From: Kiritimatiellota bacterium
GTDB lineage: Bacteria; Verrucomicrobiota; Lentisphaeria; Oligosphaerales; JAADHN01
Assembly (NCBI GenBank): GCA_013151865.1
Contig: JAADHN010000026.1
Location: 1-64,000 of the forward strand
DNA: 64,000 bases
Direction of reading: 5' to 3'
Part shown: positions 8,811 through 17,871 of the stretch, one piece after another
Position numbering within the stretch: position 1 is the stretch's first letter
Layout: every line of letters starts with the position of its first letter
Position numbers and translations under genes: made by a program
The notes under the pieces: generated by a model
Databases searched by the model: none
Told to the model about the DNA's origin: nothing
Seen by the model: the letters and a program-made list of their open reading frames with translations, nothing else

Positions 8811-10088
8811 TCAGCCGCCGCCCCAAAGCCGGTTGTACAGCGCGAGCGTGCGCCCCTGCAGGGCAACCAGGCGATTTGGCGCATGCGCCTCGCCGGCAAG
8901 GAATTCCCGCATCCACCGGCCCTCTTCCGCGCAGAGTTCGTCGTGCAGCGGGAAGATCTCCCGCAGCAGGAAATAAGCAAATTTGACTAAGCGAAATGGG
9001 CCGTACAGCCGAGGGAATTCCCCCTCGACCGCTTCGACCGCGACACAGCGTTCATCGAGAACGGCGCGGCGTACATCCGCGAAATCCGGAGTTGGGGCGA
9101 ACACGATACTGTAGTACCAGCCGAACAGTTCGCCCCGCTCGCATCCGTGCGCGTCCGACACGCCGACCACCGGCATCCTCCGACCCTTGCTCCGCTCTTC
9201 CTGCCAGCGCGCAACCGCCAGCGCGTTCGATTCCATTTGGTGGCGGTAGAACCCTCCGACAATCTCGAGGGCATCGAACGGGCATCTCGCGTAGAACGCC
9301 GCCTGCAACGGTTCGCTGATGTTGTACGCATCGCCGGTGATCCAGTACGGATGACACAACACCCCGATGCCGTCCGCTTCCCGAATGCGGTCGAAGACCC
9401 ACACACAGGAAGCAAAAGTCCGCTTCTCGCTTGGGGGCAGTTCGACATCCAACACCGCCTCCACCGCCTCGATCTCCGATTCGTAAACAGCAGGGTCGGC
9501 AAACATGGCGTTGATGCTCCTCGTGCCCCCGAAATTGACGATGTGCACCGGGTTGTCCGGCGGATGGACCTCCTCGCCGGGGAAGGTCCTCAGATCTGTC
9601 GCGACTTGGGCGAAGGCGTCGCGTGCCTCGAGGGACGGCTCGTATTGCCGGTGGTCGGTCAACGCCATGAAATCCAACCCAATGCGTCGGCAGGCCGCCG
9701 CCACGTATGCCGGCGTCTCACGTCCGTCGGACCGGTTGCTGTGAATGTGAAAGTCGCCTTTCCATGGGCGCAGCTCGTAAAGGTCCGCTTCGAGCGCATA
9801 AAGTGCGAACTCTTCGCGGCGAACGGTTTCATCGCCACGCGTTGCTGTTACGATGACCTCGTACTCCTGTTCCGTCGCCGGAGTGAAGCTCACTTCGAGC
9901 ACACCGCCTTTTCGCTTCACGTCAACGACGCACCGTCGGCGTGTGTCCTTCTCGGCGACCACCGTATCCAGGGAAGCCCCGTCCGGCGTCGTCACGTGTT
10001 CGAACAGCGGTTCGATGCGCACGGTGCAGGGCGCCCCTGCCCTCAGGACGGTCGGACTAACACGGTAAAAACGGAGACGCGGGTCCAT
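8811..10088 (-). CDS. PHP-domain metal-dependent hydrolase
   Basis: 425 residues. After an N-terminal beta-sandwich-like region (1-105) comes a PHP domain with the metal-binding signatures GDFHIHSNRSDG (about 112-122), ALTDHRQY (142-149), GEEVH (171-175), a His at 182, LCHPYW and GVSDAHG. PHP proteins are phosphoesterases or related hydrolases. The lack of polymerase or HisJ features and the extra N-terminal domain point to the CehA/McbA-like group of unknown substrate. The start at 10088 has a TTGGAG ribosome-binding site; upstream in-frame sequence is low-complexity. It is transcribed alone as far as can be seen. Confidence 0.87.
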   Translation of the reverse strand: MDPRLRFYRVSPTVLRAGAPCTVRIEPLFEHVTTPDGASLDTVVAEKDTRRRCVVDVKRKGGVLEVSFTPATEQEYEVIVTATRGDETVRREEFALYALEADLYELRPWKGDFHIHSNRSDGRETPAYVAAACRRIGLDFMALTDHRQYEPSLEARDAFAQVATDLRTFPGEEVHPPDNPVHIVNFGGTRSINAMFADPAVYESEIEAVEAVLDVELPPSEKRTFASCVWVFDRIREADGIGVLCHPYWITGDAYNISEPLQAAFYARCPFDALEIVGGFYRHQMESNALAVARWQEERSKGRRMPVVGVSDAHGCERGELFGWYYSIVFAPTPDFADVRRAVLDERCVAVEAVEGEFPRLYGPFRLVKFAYFLLREIFPLHDELCAEEGRWMREFLAGEAHAPNRLVALQGRTLALYNRLWGGG

Positions 10089-10675
10089 AACGAACTCCAA
10101 ACTTTTCGGCCGGCGGGGCGATTCCGTTCCCCGCGGAGGGCGTTCCGCCGTCGTTTTCCCGCCGGCCCTCGGAGATGCGTGCGGCCCCGGGCACCGTCCG
10201 AACACCGTTGGGTTGCGACCCCGCGCCGCCGGAACACGGTCGCCCAGGGGCGGGAAGTGCAAAAGGTACTCGGGCGGGCTTGAGGCGTCAATCACCCACT
10301 TCCGAGAAGTCGGCCGGGGGGCGGCCCCGCGAGCCGGCCGCTCCCATGCCGCCCGACGAGAGTGAACGGGGACAGCCCGGGGCCCCCGGGGCGCGCCGTG
10401 GATTGCGGGTTATATTGCCGGCCTGTTCGTTCGGCGCTACGCGAAGGCGCAGACGTGCCGGACACCCCCGTGCAGCGCGTCTCCGGTTTCTTTCGGTCGC
10501 ATTCCTGGGACGGACCGCTCGAAACGGGATCGCGGCCGCGAAGCGCGTTGTTGGTTTCGTGAGAATTTGTGAGAATCGGAGGGTTGCAAATCTGCTCCGC
10601 GATCAACCCGGCGGAGCCGCCCTCTCAATCATGTGCTCCTCGGTATACCGAGATGATCGGTGAAAGACGATCAGG
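10089..10675. other. Divergent intergenic region, no gene seen
   Basis: 587 bp between the PHP gene and the release-factor-like gene. A TATATT box in the context GGTTATATTGCC sits at 10411-10416 on the plus strand, similar to other -10 candidates in the window, but without a recognisable -35. No coding or RNA feature could be supported. Confidence 0.5.
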
Positions 10676-11182
10676 ATGTCGTGCGAACTCCGCAAACCGG
10701 GTCGGGACCGTGTGCTGTCCCTGTCGGATGCCGAGTTGCTGGCCGAGTGTCGGGAGGACCGTGCCCGGGGCTCCGGTCGGGGCGGTCAAAAGCGGAACGC
10801 AACCGATTCAGCCGTGCGCCTGACCCATTTGCCGACCGGCCTCCAGGCCAAATCGGATGCCACGCGGTCCCAGGCTCAGAACAGGCGGTCCGCACTGCGC
10901 CGACTCCGCCGGACAGTGGCGTTCGAGTGGCGGCAAGGGCCTCCGGCGGAGTGGCCTTTTTCGGGCGTCCCCGGCCGGCGCGACCGGCGTTATCCCCAAT
11001 GGGCGGCCGCCGTGCTCGACGTCCTCGAAGCGGCTGACTACAGGGCCCGGGACGCTGCGGCCTTTATGGGACTGGGCACCGGTCGACTGGTGCGGCTGCT
11101 GGCCGCGGACGCCGCTCTGTGGCAACGAGTCAACCAAGGGCGTCGGCGGCATGACCTGCCGCCGTTGCGGAAGCCGCAGTAA
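10676..11182 (+). CDS. Stand-alone GGQ-domain release-factor-like protein
   Basis: 168 residues. Residues about 28-90 match the class I release-factor catalytic domain: GSGRGGQKRN with the GGQ tripeptide at 36-38, then AVRLTHLPTGLQAKS. The Gln of GGQ drives peptidyl-tRNA hydrolysis on the ribosome. The protein lacks the stop-codon-recognition domains of RF1/RF2, so it resembles ArfB/RF-H-like rescue factors. Instead of the short basic ArfB tail it has about 75 residues with an Arg-rich first part, a helical middle (AAAFMGLGTGRLVRLLAAD) and a basic end. It precedes the ABC-F gene by 125 bp on the same strand, so both may be ribosome-related. Activity is inferred from the motif. Confidence 0.85.
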   Translation: MSCELRKPGRDRVLSLSDAELLAECREDRARGSGRGGQKRNATDSAVRLTHLPTGLQAKSDATRSQAQNRRSALRRLRRTVAFEWRQGPPAEWPFSGVPGRRDRRYPQWAAAVLDVLEAADYRARDAAAFMGLGTGRLVRLLAADAALWQRVNQGRRRHDLPPLRKPQ

Positions 11183-11307
11183 TTGCTCTCGGCCGTCGGC
11201 GCGACAGCGGCGATTATCCGGTCCGAGATTGTCTGAACCATTCCGCTGAGGACGTCGGTTCGCCGGCGCTCCAACCGATTCCGAGACGGTCAAGACTCCG
11301 GGCGCCG

Positions 11308-13284
11308 ATGATTATTTTCGAGAATGTTTGCAAGCAGTATGGCCCGCAAGTGGTCTTGCGGGACGTCTCATTCCGGGTGCATCCCGGCGAACGCGTCGGC
11401 GTGGTCGGGCCGAACGGCGCCGGCAAGAGCACCCTTTTCGGTATGATCACGGGCGCCGTCTCGCCGGATCGGGGTGAAGTCCGCCTGCGGAACGGATTAC
11501 GATTGGGGCACGTCCGGCAACAGTTGGGAAGACCGCCGGAGCGGCGGGCATCCGTGCTCGAGTACACGGAGAATGCGCTACCCGAATTGCAACGTATCGA
11601 GCGGGCGCTCGAGGAACTCGAGGAACGGTTGGCCCGGAACGGCCGGGGCGGAGAAGACGACCTGAGGCGACTCGGGGAACTGCAGACCCGGTTCGAGCAC
11701 TTGGGCGGTTATCGCCTGCGGAATCGGGCGGAAGCCGTGCTCTCGGGATTGGGTTTCGCAGCCGAGCAATTCCAACGACCTTTCGCCGAATTCAGCGGCG
11801 GTTGGCAAATGCGGGCGGAACTCGCACGCGCCCTCACCGCGACTCCCGATATCCTCCTGCTCGACGAACCTACCAATTACCTCGATGTCCCTGCGGTCGA
11901 GTGGTTGCAGGGTTTCTTGCGGGGGTTCACCGGAACGCTCCTGCTGATCTCCCATGACCGTTTCCTTCTGAACAGCCTGACCACCACCACGCTCGAGGCA
12001 CTGGCCGGGAATGTGACCCGATACCCTGGCAATTACGATGCCTACGTGGCCGGTCGGGGGCAGCGGCGCGAACAGGCGGAGGCGGCCCGGCGGAACAGTG
12101 AACGCCGCCGACGCCAAATCGAGCGTTTTGTCGAACGCTTCCGGGCCAAGAACACGAAATCGAGCCAAGTCCAAAGTCGTATCAAGATGCTCGAACGAAT
12201 GGATGCGGAGGAAAAAAAGGTCGCACCGGCCCCGCCGCCTCTGCCCCAATGGGACCTCCGCCTTCCTCAACCGGCACGGAGCGGTCTCGAGGTGGCGCGA
12301 CTCGATGACGTGGGGTTGAGTTACGACGGCGGTCGCACCTGGGTGTTTCGTGGTGTTTCGCTGCGCATCGAGCGCGGCGAGCGTCTTGCGGTCGTCGGAC
12401 TCAACGGAATGGGCAAGACCACGCTGCTCCGCATCTTGGCCGGGCGTCTCGAACCGAGCGAGGGCCGCTGCCGGATCGGCGCCAGGGTGCTCCGGGGCTA
12501 CGTAGCCCAGGACAGCTCGCAGACCTTGGACGGGAACCGGACGGTGTTCGAAACCGCCCTGGCGGCCCGGGGGGAACACGGATTGACGGCGGGCGAGGTC
12601 CGCAGTTTCCTCGGGGCTTTTCGTTTCTCGGCCGAAGCGATCGACAAGCCGGTAGACGTCCTCAGCGGCGGCGAGAAAGTCCGCCTCAGTCTGGCGTGCG
12701 TCTTGCTCGACCCGCCCAATTTCCTTATCCTGGACGAGCCGACCACGCACCTGGATATTCCCTCGCGTCAAGCCCTCGAACAGGCTTTGACGCGATATGC
12801 CGGAACTCTTTGCCTGGTCAGCCACGACATCGCTTTCGTGCGGGCCGTGGCCCAGGGGATCTTGTCGATGGACGAGCGCGGCGTCCGGCGCTACTTTGGA
12901 GGGTACGATTACTTTCGGGAAAAACGAGCGGCCGAACTGGCCGAATCGCCGCTGCCCGGCGAACGCCGCCGAGCGGAGGATCGCGCGTCGGCGGACGCCC
13001 GCCGTCTCAAACGGCAGCGCGCCGCCCGCCGCCGCCAGGAACTCTACCGTGAACGCCGTCCCCTCGAACAGCAAATGAACGCCGCCGAGGCACGCGTGAC
13101 TCGGCTCGAAGCGGAACGGGAGGACATACTGGCCGAACTCAGCACCGGCGCCGCCGCGGGCCGGCGCGCGGAATTGAACCGGCGCCTGGGGGAGATCGGC
13201 ACGGAAATCCAGCACGTCACAACCGAATGGGAAGACGCCGCCGTGGCTCTCGAAGACCTTCTTGAACAATTCGGCGGCAGTTGA
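11308..13284 (+). CDS. ABC-F family ATPase (Uup/EttA-like)
   Basis: 658 residues with two soluble ABC domains and no transmembrane segment, the mark of ABC-F proteins that act on the ribosome. Domain 1 has Walker A GPNGAGKST (near residue 36), signature FSGGWQMR and Walker B ILLLDEPTNYLD. Domain 2 has GLNGMGKTT, LSGGEKVRL and FLILDEPTTHLD. An Arg-rich linker (SERRRRQIERFVERFRAKN) lies between them, as in the P-site interaction motif region. The last ~110 residues form an Arg/Glu-rich coiled coil like the C-terminal domain of Uup. Family members regulate translation, protect the ribosome from drugs or bind branched DNA; the exact role here is open. The sulfatase gene starts 46 bp after its stop. 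Confidence 0.93.
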   Translation: MIIFENVCKQYGPQVVLRDVSFRVHPGERVGVVGPNGAGKSTLFGMITGAVSPDRGEVRLRNGLRLGHVRQQLGRPPERRASVLEYTENALPELQRIERALEELEERLARNGRGGEDDLRRLGELQTRFEHLGGYRLRNRAEAVLSGLGFAAEQFQRPFAEFSGGWQMRAELARALTATPDILLLDEPTNYLDVPAVEWLQGFLRGFTGTLLLISHDRFLLNSLTTTTLEALAGNVTRYPGNYDAYVAGRGQRREQAEAARRNSERRRRQIERFVERFRAKNTKSSQVQSRIKMLERMDAEEKKVAPAPPPLPQWDLRLPQPARSGLEVARLDDVGLSYDGGRTWVFRGVSLRIERGERLAVVGLNGMGKTTLLRILAGRLEPSEGRCRIGARVLRGYVAQDSSQTLDGNRTVFETALAARGEHGLTAGEVRSFLGAFRFSAEAIDKPVDVLSGGEKVRLSLACVLLDPPNFLILDEPTTHLDIPSRQALEQALTRYAGTLCLVSHDIAFVRAVAQGILSMDERGVRRYFGGYDYFREKRAAELAESPLPGERRRAEDRASADARRLKRQRAARRRQELYRERRPLEQQMNAAEARVTRLEAEREDILAELSTGAAAGRRAELNRRLGEIGTEIQHVTTEWEDAAVALEDLLEQFGGS

Positions 13285-13330
13285 CCGGCGCCGTCGGGCG
13301 GGGCCCGGCAGCCCACAACGGGGAAGAACC

Positions 13331-14824
13331 ATGAAGAAACGTCCGAACGTCCTTTTCCTGATGTCCGACCAGCACAACGCCGGCAGCTTGAGCGTGGCCG
13401 GCCATCCGAACGTCCGCACGCCCAACCTGGACCGGATCGCCGAGAATGGAGTTCGTTTTACCCGGGCTTTCTGCAATAATCCAATCTGCGCCCCGTCCCG
13501 GATTTCATTTGTCACGGGGCAGTACTGTCACACGCACCGGATCGTCGGGAACGACAATTTCGAACTGAACGACGTCAACCCGAATACACTCGGGGCCGTA
13601 TTCCGGCGCACCGGCTATCAGACGGCCCAGATCGGCAAGGCCCACATGGTGCGGAGGTGGGACGAGGAAGCCTATGAACACATCCGCTACTGCGACCTTT
13701 GCGATGCGGATCGGGACGACCCGCGGACCAACCACTACTTCAAATACCTCCTCGACCACGGCCTGGCCGATATGTACGAGGACGGCACGCTGCCCCCGGA
13801 CCACGAGGCAAGACGAAAAGGCTGTGCCGTCGCGGGATTGCCCTATGAGCACTCGATCGAGCACTGGACCGGCGAGGAAACCCTCCGTTTCCTCGAACGT
13901 CGCGACTCGACCCGTCCCTTTTTTCTGCACATGAGCTTCGAGCGGCCGCACCCGAATTGGACACCCGCGGCCGAGCATGCGGGCATGTACAATCCGGACG
14001 ATATCGTGCTCGGCCCCGACGCGGCCGACTGGTGGGAGAATCGGTGGGCCGGTCGCCCTGAATTCATTCAGCGAATGGTCGGGAATCGAATGGCCAGGTT
14101 CGACCTGGCCGGACTCCGCAAGGCACTCGCCTATCATTTCGCGCTGGTGAGCGTGATCGATATGGAAATGGGCCGCGTCCTGGATTGGCTGGCACGCCAC
14201 GGCGAACTCGACAACACGATCGTCGTCTACACTGCCGATCACGGCGATTTTGCCGGCGATCACGGGATTTGCGACAAGAACATCGGCATCTACGAGTCCA
14301 TCCACCGCATCCCGTTCCTCATTTCCATCCCGGGCGGCCCCCGGGGCGAGATCCGGGACGGTCTCATCGAGTCCGTCGACCTCTTCCCCACCCTCTGCGA
14401 ACTGGCCGACGTCCCGGCCCCGGACGGGATGGACGGCCGGTCCATTCTGCCGGAGATCGAGGGCCGCGGCGCCGGAAAACCGCAGGCGATCTGCGAGTGG
14501 GACTTTCCCGAACCGCAGCGGCGCGTCAGTGCGCTCCGCACTCCTCGTTACCGGCTGGTCTATTATTCGCACGAGGCCGGCGGGGAGCTGTATGACCACG
14601 AAACCGATTCCTGCGAGATGTTCAACCTGTGGGACGCCCCCGAACACCGCGAGGTTCGACTCGAATTGCTCGAGCGTCTCTTCGATGCCGTCAATCTTTA
14701 CGCGCGAAAGACCGACTTCGACGCCGACCGCCGCAAAGCGGAGGCGACGCGGCTGACTCCGACCCGACTCGTGCACAAGCACTGCAAGAAGTGGTCAGAC
14801 ATCGCGCGGCTCTGCCTGGAGTGA
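13331..14824 (+). CDS. Sulfatase (formylglycine-dependent)
   Basis: 497 residues of the sulfatase family. The N-terminus carries FLMSDQHN, with the metal-binding Asp, and the signature CAPSR at 53-57; Cys53 is the expected formylglycine precursor. YTADHGDFAGDHG in the second half supplies further metal ligands. The start at 13331 is chosen because the family region begins there and a GGGGAAGAACC stretch precedes it; the frame opens 69 bp earlier inside the ABC-F gene. It has no evident signal peptide. It is only distantly similar to the sulfatase at 118-1551. Sulfatases of this kind act on sulfated polysaccharides, sulfolipids or choline sulfate; the substrate here cannot be read off. Confidence 0.94.
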   Translation: MKKRPNVLFLMSDQHNAGSLSVAGHPNVRTPNLDRIAENGVRFTRAFCNNPICAPSRISFVTGQYCHTHRIVGNDNFELNDVNPNTLGAVFRRTGYQTAQIGKAHMVRRWDEEAYEHIRYCDLCDADRDDPRTNHYFKYLLDHGLADMYEDGTLPPDHEARRKGCAVAGLPYEHSIEHWTGEETLRFLERRDSTRPFFLHMSFERPHPNWTPAAEHAGMYNPDDIVLGPDAADWWENRWAGRPEFIQRMVGNRMARFDLAGLRKALAYHFALVSVIDMEMGRVLDWLARHGELDNTIVVYTADHGDFAGDHGICDKNIGIYESIHRIPFLISIPGGPRGEIRDGLIESVDLFPTLCELADVPAPDGMDGRSILPEIEGRGAGKPQAICEWDFPEPQRRVSALRTPRYRLVYYSHEAGGELYDHETDSCEMFNLWDAPEHREVRLELLERLFDAVNLYARKTDFDADRRKAEATRLTPTRLVHKHCKKWSDIARLCLE

Positions 14825-14915
14825 GGCACCGGGAACAGAGGCGGGCAGGTAGCGAAAAGTTGAAGGTCGAGGGAGCAAGTGAGGTAGGGCCCACGCGGGC
14901 GCGGGGAAACTCATC

Positions 14916-14942
14916 TTGTCCACTCCGTCCGCTCTGTCCAGT
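14916..14942 (+). repeat. Short tandem array, three degenerate 9-mers
   Basis: Three consecutive 9-base units share a GTCC core: TTGTCCACT, CCGTCCGCT and CTGTCCAGT. They lie in the 250 bp gap between the sulfatase and the convergent glycosyltransferase gene. The array is short, so chance cannot be excluded. Confidence 0.35.
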
Positions 14943-15076
14943 GAGGCCCATCAGGGCGCGGGCGGAATTGCAGCACGTGCCGCACTTCCGCCCCTCCGTG
15001 CACAAAAGCTTGCTCCGCGTTCGGGATCGGGCAGGCTGGCGCCAATCGATTCGCCGTTGGTCGCCGCAGGCGGCCC

Positions 15077-16090
15077 TCAGGCGGCCATTATCATGTGCCG
15101 GCCCTCGATCCAGCCGCGCCGCCGCAGTCGTTCCCGGATGTCTTCCCGAGCCCCCCGACTGCCGACGCACGATACGATGAAACACGCCCCGCGCGCCGGC
15201 AAGTCCTCCTGGGAAAGCACCGGTCGGCCCGTGACGACGTTGCCGATCTTCCGCGGATCGACGTCCACGTACGCGATAATCCGCACTCCGTGCTCGGTCA
15301 GCGCTTCCGCCCGCTTTCGGGTCTCCCGGCCGGCGCCCCAGACCACGACGCGCGGATGGTGCGGGTTGTTCCGCTCAAGCCAGCGGGCCAGGTACCGTGC
15401 CTTGCAGGCGAAAATGGCCCGGGCCGCATATCGTGCGTCCGTCCGGGTCAGGCGATCGCCGGAGTCGTTCCAAACCAGCAAGCGGTCCGGGAGCTTGGCC
15501 ATCTTCACTCCGGCATCGAGCCAGCGCAGCCACAATTCATAATCCTCGGGAAAGTTTCCCTCCCGGTATGCCCCGAAGCGTGCCGGCAATTCCCGGCGGA
15601 ATACCACGGACGGATGGACCAGGGGCGACTCGATGAATCGGTTCAGCTCGATCTGGTCGCAGGTGAGGAGTGAATTGTTCCAGGCCACGTACCGGGCGAA
15701 CCCTTGCCCGGCGGCCGCGTCGCCTCCGAACTGCACGGAGCAGGCCGCCAGTCCGATCTCGGGATGCGTATCCAGGAATTCGGCTTGGCGCTCGAGGCGT
15801 TCCGGCAGGGCCCGGTCGTCGGCGTCCATCCGCGCAATCAGGGGGGCCCGGGCCGCGTCGAGACCGGTGTTCAAGGCTGCGACGATCCCCCGATGCGGAG
15901 TTCGCAGCAGCCGAACCCGGGGATCGCGGCGGGAGAACTCCTCAAGCAGCTCGGGCGTAGCGTCCGTCGAGCCGTCGTCGACCGCAACCAGCTCAAGGTC
16001 GGGTTCGGTCTGGTCCAGGATGCTCCGGGCCGCGGTCTCGATCGTGGCCTCGGCATTCCAGGTCGGCATTACCACGGAGATTCGCGGCAT
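15077..16090 (-). CDS. Family 2 glycosyltransferase with Rossmann-like C-terminus
   Basis: 337 residues. The GT-A fold starts at residue 4 with ISVVMPTWNAEATIETAARSIL, followed by VDDGSTD and the metal-binding ARMDADDRALP, all typical of GT2 enzymes that move a sugar from a nucleotide donor. NFPEDYELWLRW is the usual acceptor-side acidic region. From about residue 245 there is a separate nucleotide-binding-like unit (VVVWGAGRETRKRAEAL, then AYVDVDPRKIGN), resembling the N-terminal domain of PglD-type proteins. I chose the ATG at 16090 with GAGGACA just upstream; a GTG three codons earlier is possible. Role inferred: cell-surface glycan synthesis. Confidence 0.9.
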   Translation of the reverse strand: MPRISVVMPTWNAEATIETAARSILDQTEPDLELVAVDDGSTDATPELLEEFSRRDPRVRLLRTPHRGIVAALNTGLDAARAPLIARMDADDRALPERLERQAEFLDTHPEIGLAACSVQFGGDAAAGQGFARYVAWNNSLLTCDQIELNRFIESPLVHPSVVFRRELPARFGAYREGNFPEDYELWLRWLDAGVKMAKLPDRLLVWNDSGDRLTRTDARYAARAIFACKARYLARWLERNNPHHPRVVVWGAGRETRKRAEALTEHGVRIIAYVDVDPRKIGNVVTGRPVLSQEDLPARGACFIVSCVGSRGAREDIRERLRRRGWIEGRHMIMAA

Positions 16091-16292
16091 TGTCCTCACC
16101 CCCGGACCTCCGGACCGATGACGGTCCCGACGGGTTGCCCTTCCGCGTACCGGCCGGTACGTGCAATGGGTTTCCGGCTTGCTCGAGCGTTTTTCAGCAA
16201 AACCTGCGGGTTCGTTCGCGCTCCGGATTGTTCGGTTCCGAGGCGATCAGTAATCTCGCCCGCTCGGCGGCCGCATTCAGCGACCGCCTCCG

Positions 16293-17597
16293 TCAACGGT
16301 CTGCCAGCGGCCCTGCCTCGAAGAAACGCAACCACTGCTGACGACGGGCCTCGGCCAAGGCCAAATCCTTGCGGATTTTGGCCGCCGTGCGTTCGAGTTT
16401 CTTCCGCTCGTCCCGCAGCTCGTCCTGTTGCCGGTCCCATTTCCGAATCAGGCTCCGGGCTCGGGTCGCCACCACCACTTCGACCGCGCCGGCCGGGCAC
16501 GGCGTGACGGTGTAGAAATCGGCGGTCCGGATGCCGACGGCCGGGATGGCGTTCCCGAGGGGGACGCGGGTCAGATTGGATTCGTACGTAAGGGAAAGTT
16601 GAAGAGATTCGAGCAACCGCTCCCGGTCCCGGCGCCGGTCGATCTCGGTGTTCAGATCGGCCAAGTGTTGCAGGCGTCGGGCGTGCGCCGCCGCGTATTC
16701 GTTTTCGATGTCCGTTCGACTTCGGAAGAAAACGCTGCGGGCATCGAACACGCCGCCGCGGTATTGGATGCGCATCCAGCCGGGCGTCTCCGGATTCGGC
16801 CGCCCGCGCACCACGGTATTGCGGAGAAGTTCGTACTTGAGGCGCTTGCCCTCGAACAGTTGGACTCGGTCCCGGCGCGTGAGGTAGAAGTCCACCAGAG
16901 TATCGCCGCGACTGCGTGCGAACTCCGCAAACAGACGCGTCTCCCGGTCGCGCGTCGCATCGAGACGGGCCCTGGCCATCAGGATTTCGCGTCGGCGCTT
17001 CAACTTCGCGGTAAGCCCGTCCTCGACGTCGTCAAGTTCCCGTTCCCAGCGGCGGGCCAGATTGGTCGACAGTCCGGGGGCGACTTTGTCGATGTAGTTG
17101 AAGACGGGCTGATAGATCGTCTGGCCCGACCCTCCAGACCCGGCACTCGCGCCGGCCGCCGAGACCGGAACCAAGACCTGGATTTTGTACTGAATCGTGG
17201 CGTCGAACCGAATCGACGTCGCCGCGGCGAAATACTCTGCCGCTCGCCGCCGGTCGTACTCGATATCCCGGTCCAGGCCGGCGAGTTTCTTTTCCAGCGC
17301 GGCGACCTGCCGGGCGCGCGATACCAGCAGTTCCCCCTGGGAGAGAAAAGACCGGCGGGGGGCGTCGTACTCGTCTCGCCCCAAGCGCAGCCTGAGCCAT
17401 TCGGTGTACAACGGATTTCGGCGGGCCTCGACGATTCGGCCTCGGCCCAGTCGTCTCACAATGCGGTGGCCCCGGTACAGCGGCGCCCGGTCCGCGACGC
17501 AGATGTACAGGTCGCCGTACAGGCGGAGACCGTGAATCGCGAGCACCGCCGTCAGCCTGTACAGCACATGCCGCCGTTTAATCTTCCCAAAGGACAT
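16293..17597 (-). CDS. Hypothetical coiled-coil protein
   Basis: 434 residues that I do not recognise. The N-terminus has a mildly hydrophobic stretch (VLYRLTAVLAIHGLRL, about residues 10-25) that may anchor it or be a signal. At least four long charged helices look like coiled coil: near residues 95-125, 195-240, 320-355 and 390-425, rich in Arg, Lys and Glu. Between them are two beta-rich stretches, one with a Gly/Ser/Ala run (AAGASAGSGGSG). The start at 17597 lies near an AGG-type site; upstream frame is low-complexity. It lies 275 bp downstream of the MscS gene on the same strand, so it could belong to the same transcript. An envelope role is only a guess. Confidence 0.6.
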   Translation of the reverse strand: MSFGKIKRRHVLYRLTAVLAIHGLRLYGDLYICVADRAPLYRGHRIVRRLGRGRIVEARRNPLYTEWLRLRLGRDEYDAPRRSFLSQGELLVSRARQVAALEKKLAGLDRDIEYDRRRAAEYFAAATSIRFDATIQYKIQVLVPVSAAGASAGSGGSGQTIYQPVFNYIDKVAPGLSTNLARRWERELDDVEDGLTAKLKRRREILMARARLDATRDRETRLFAEFARSRGDTLVDFYLTRRDRVQLFEGKRLKYELLRNTVVRGRPNPETPGWMRIQYRGGVFDARSVFFRSRTDIENEYAAAHARRLQHLADLNTEIDRRRDRERLLESLQLSLTYESNLTRVPLGNAIPAVGIRTADFYTVTPCPAGAVEVVVATRARSLIRKWDRQQDELRDERKKLERTAAKIRKDLALAEARRQQWLRFFEAGPLADR

Positions 17598-17871
17598 GTT
17601 CCGCTCCCGGCCGGGACCACGGTCTCGGCGCCTCTCGAGCCGGGGGGGCCGCCGCCCGCGCCCGTGCTTCGACGAAATGTACGCCCCCGACCGACTTTCG
17701 TCTTCGTCCGTCGTATCGGCAAGCGTGCGCCCCAAATCGCAATGGACAGACGTCCGTCGGGGCAGGGATATTCACATCGACGAACGCCCGCTTTTCGCTT
17801 GGCCCAAAAAACGCCGGCGTCTGCCCGCTTTGGGTCAGAGAACACGGCGGGCCCACGACGGCGACTGTCCG

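Noticed and set aside
8772-8820. Inverted arms GAAGCCGCG and CGCGGTTTC between rhomboid and PHP genes as bidirectional terminator
   Set aside because: The loop is about 25 bases and there is no T-tract on either side.
10405-10420. GGTTATATTGCC box as promoter for the release-factor-like gene
   Set aside because: No -35 element at 16-18 bases and a distance of about 260 bases to the start. Mentioned only in the intergenic note.
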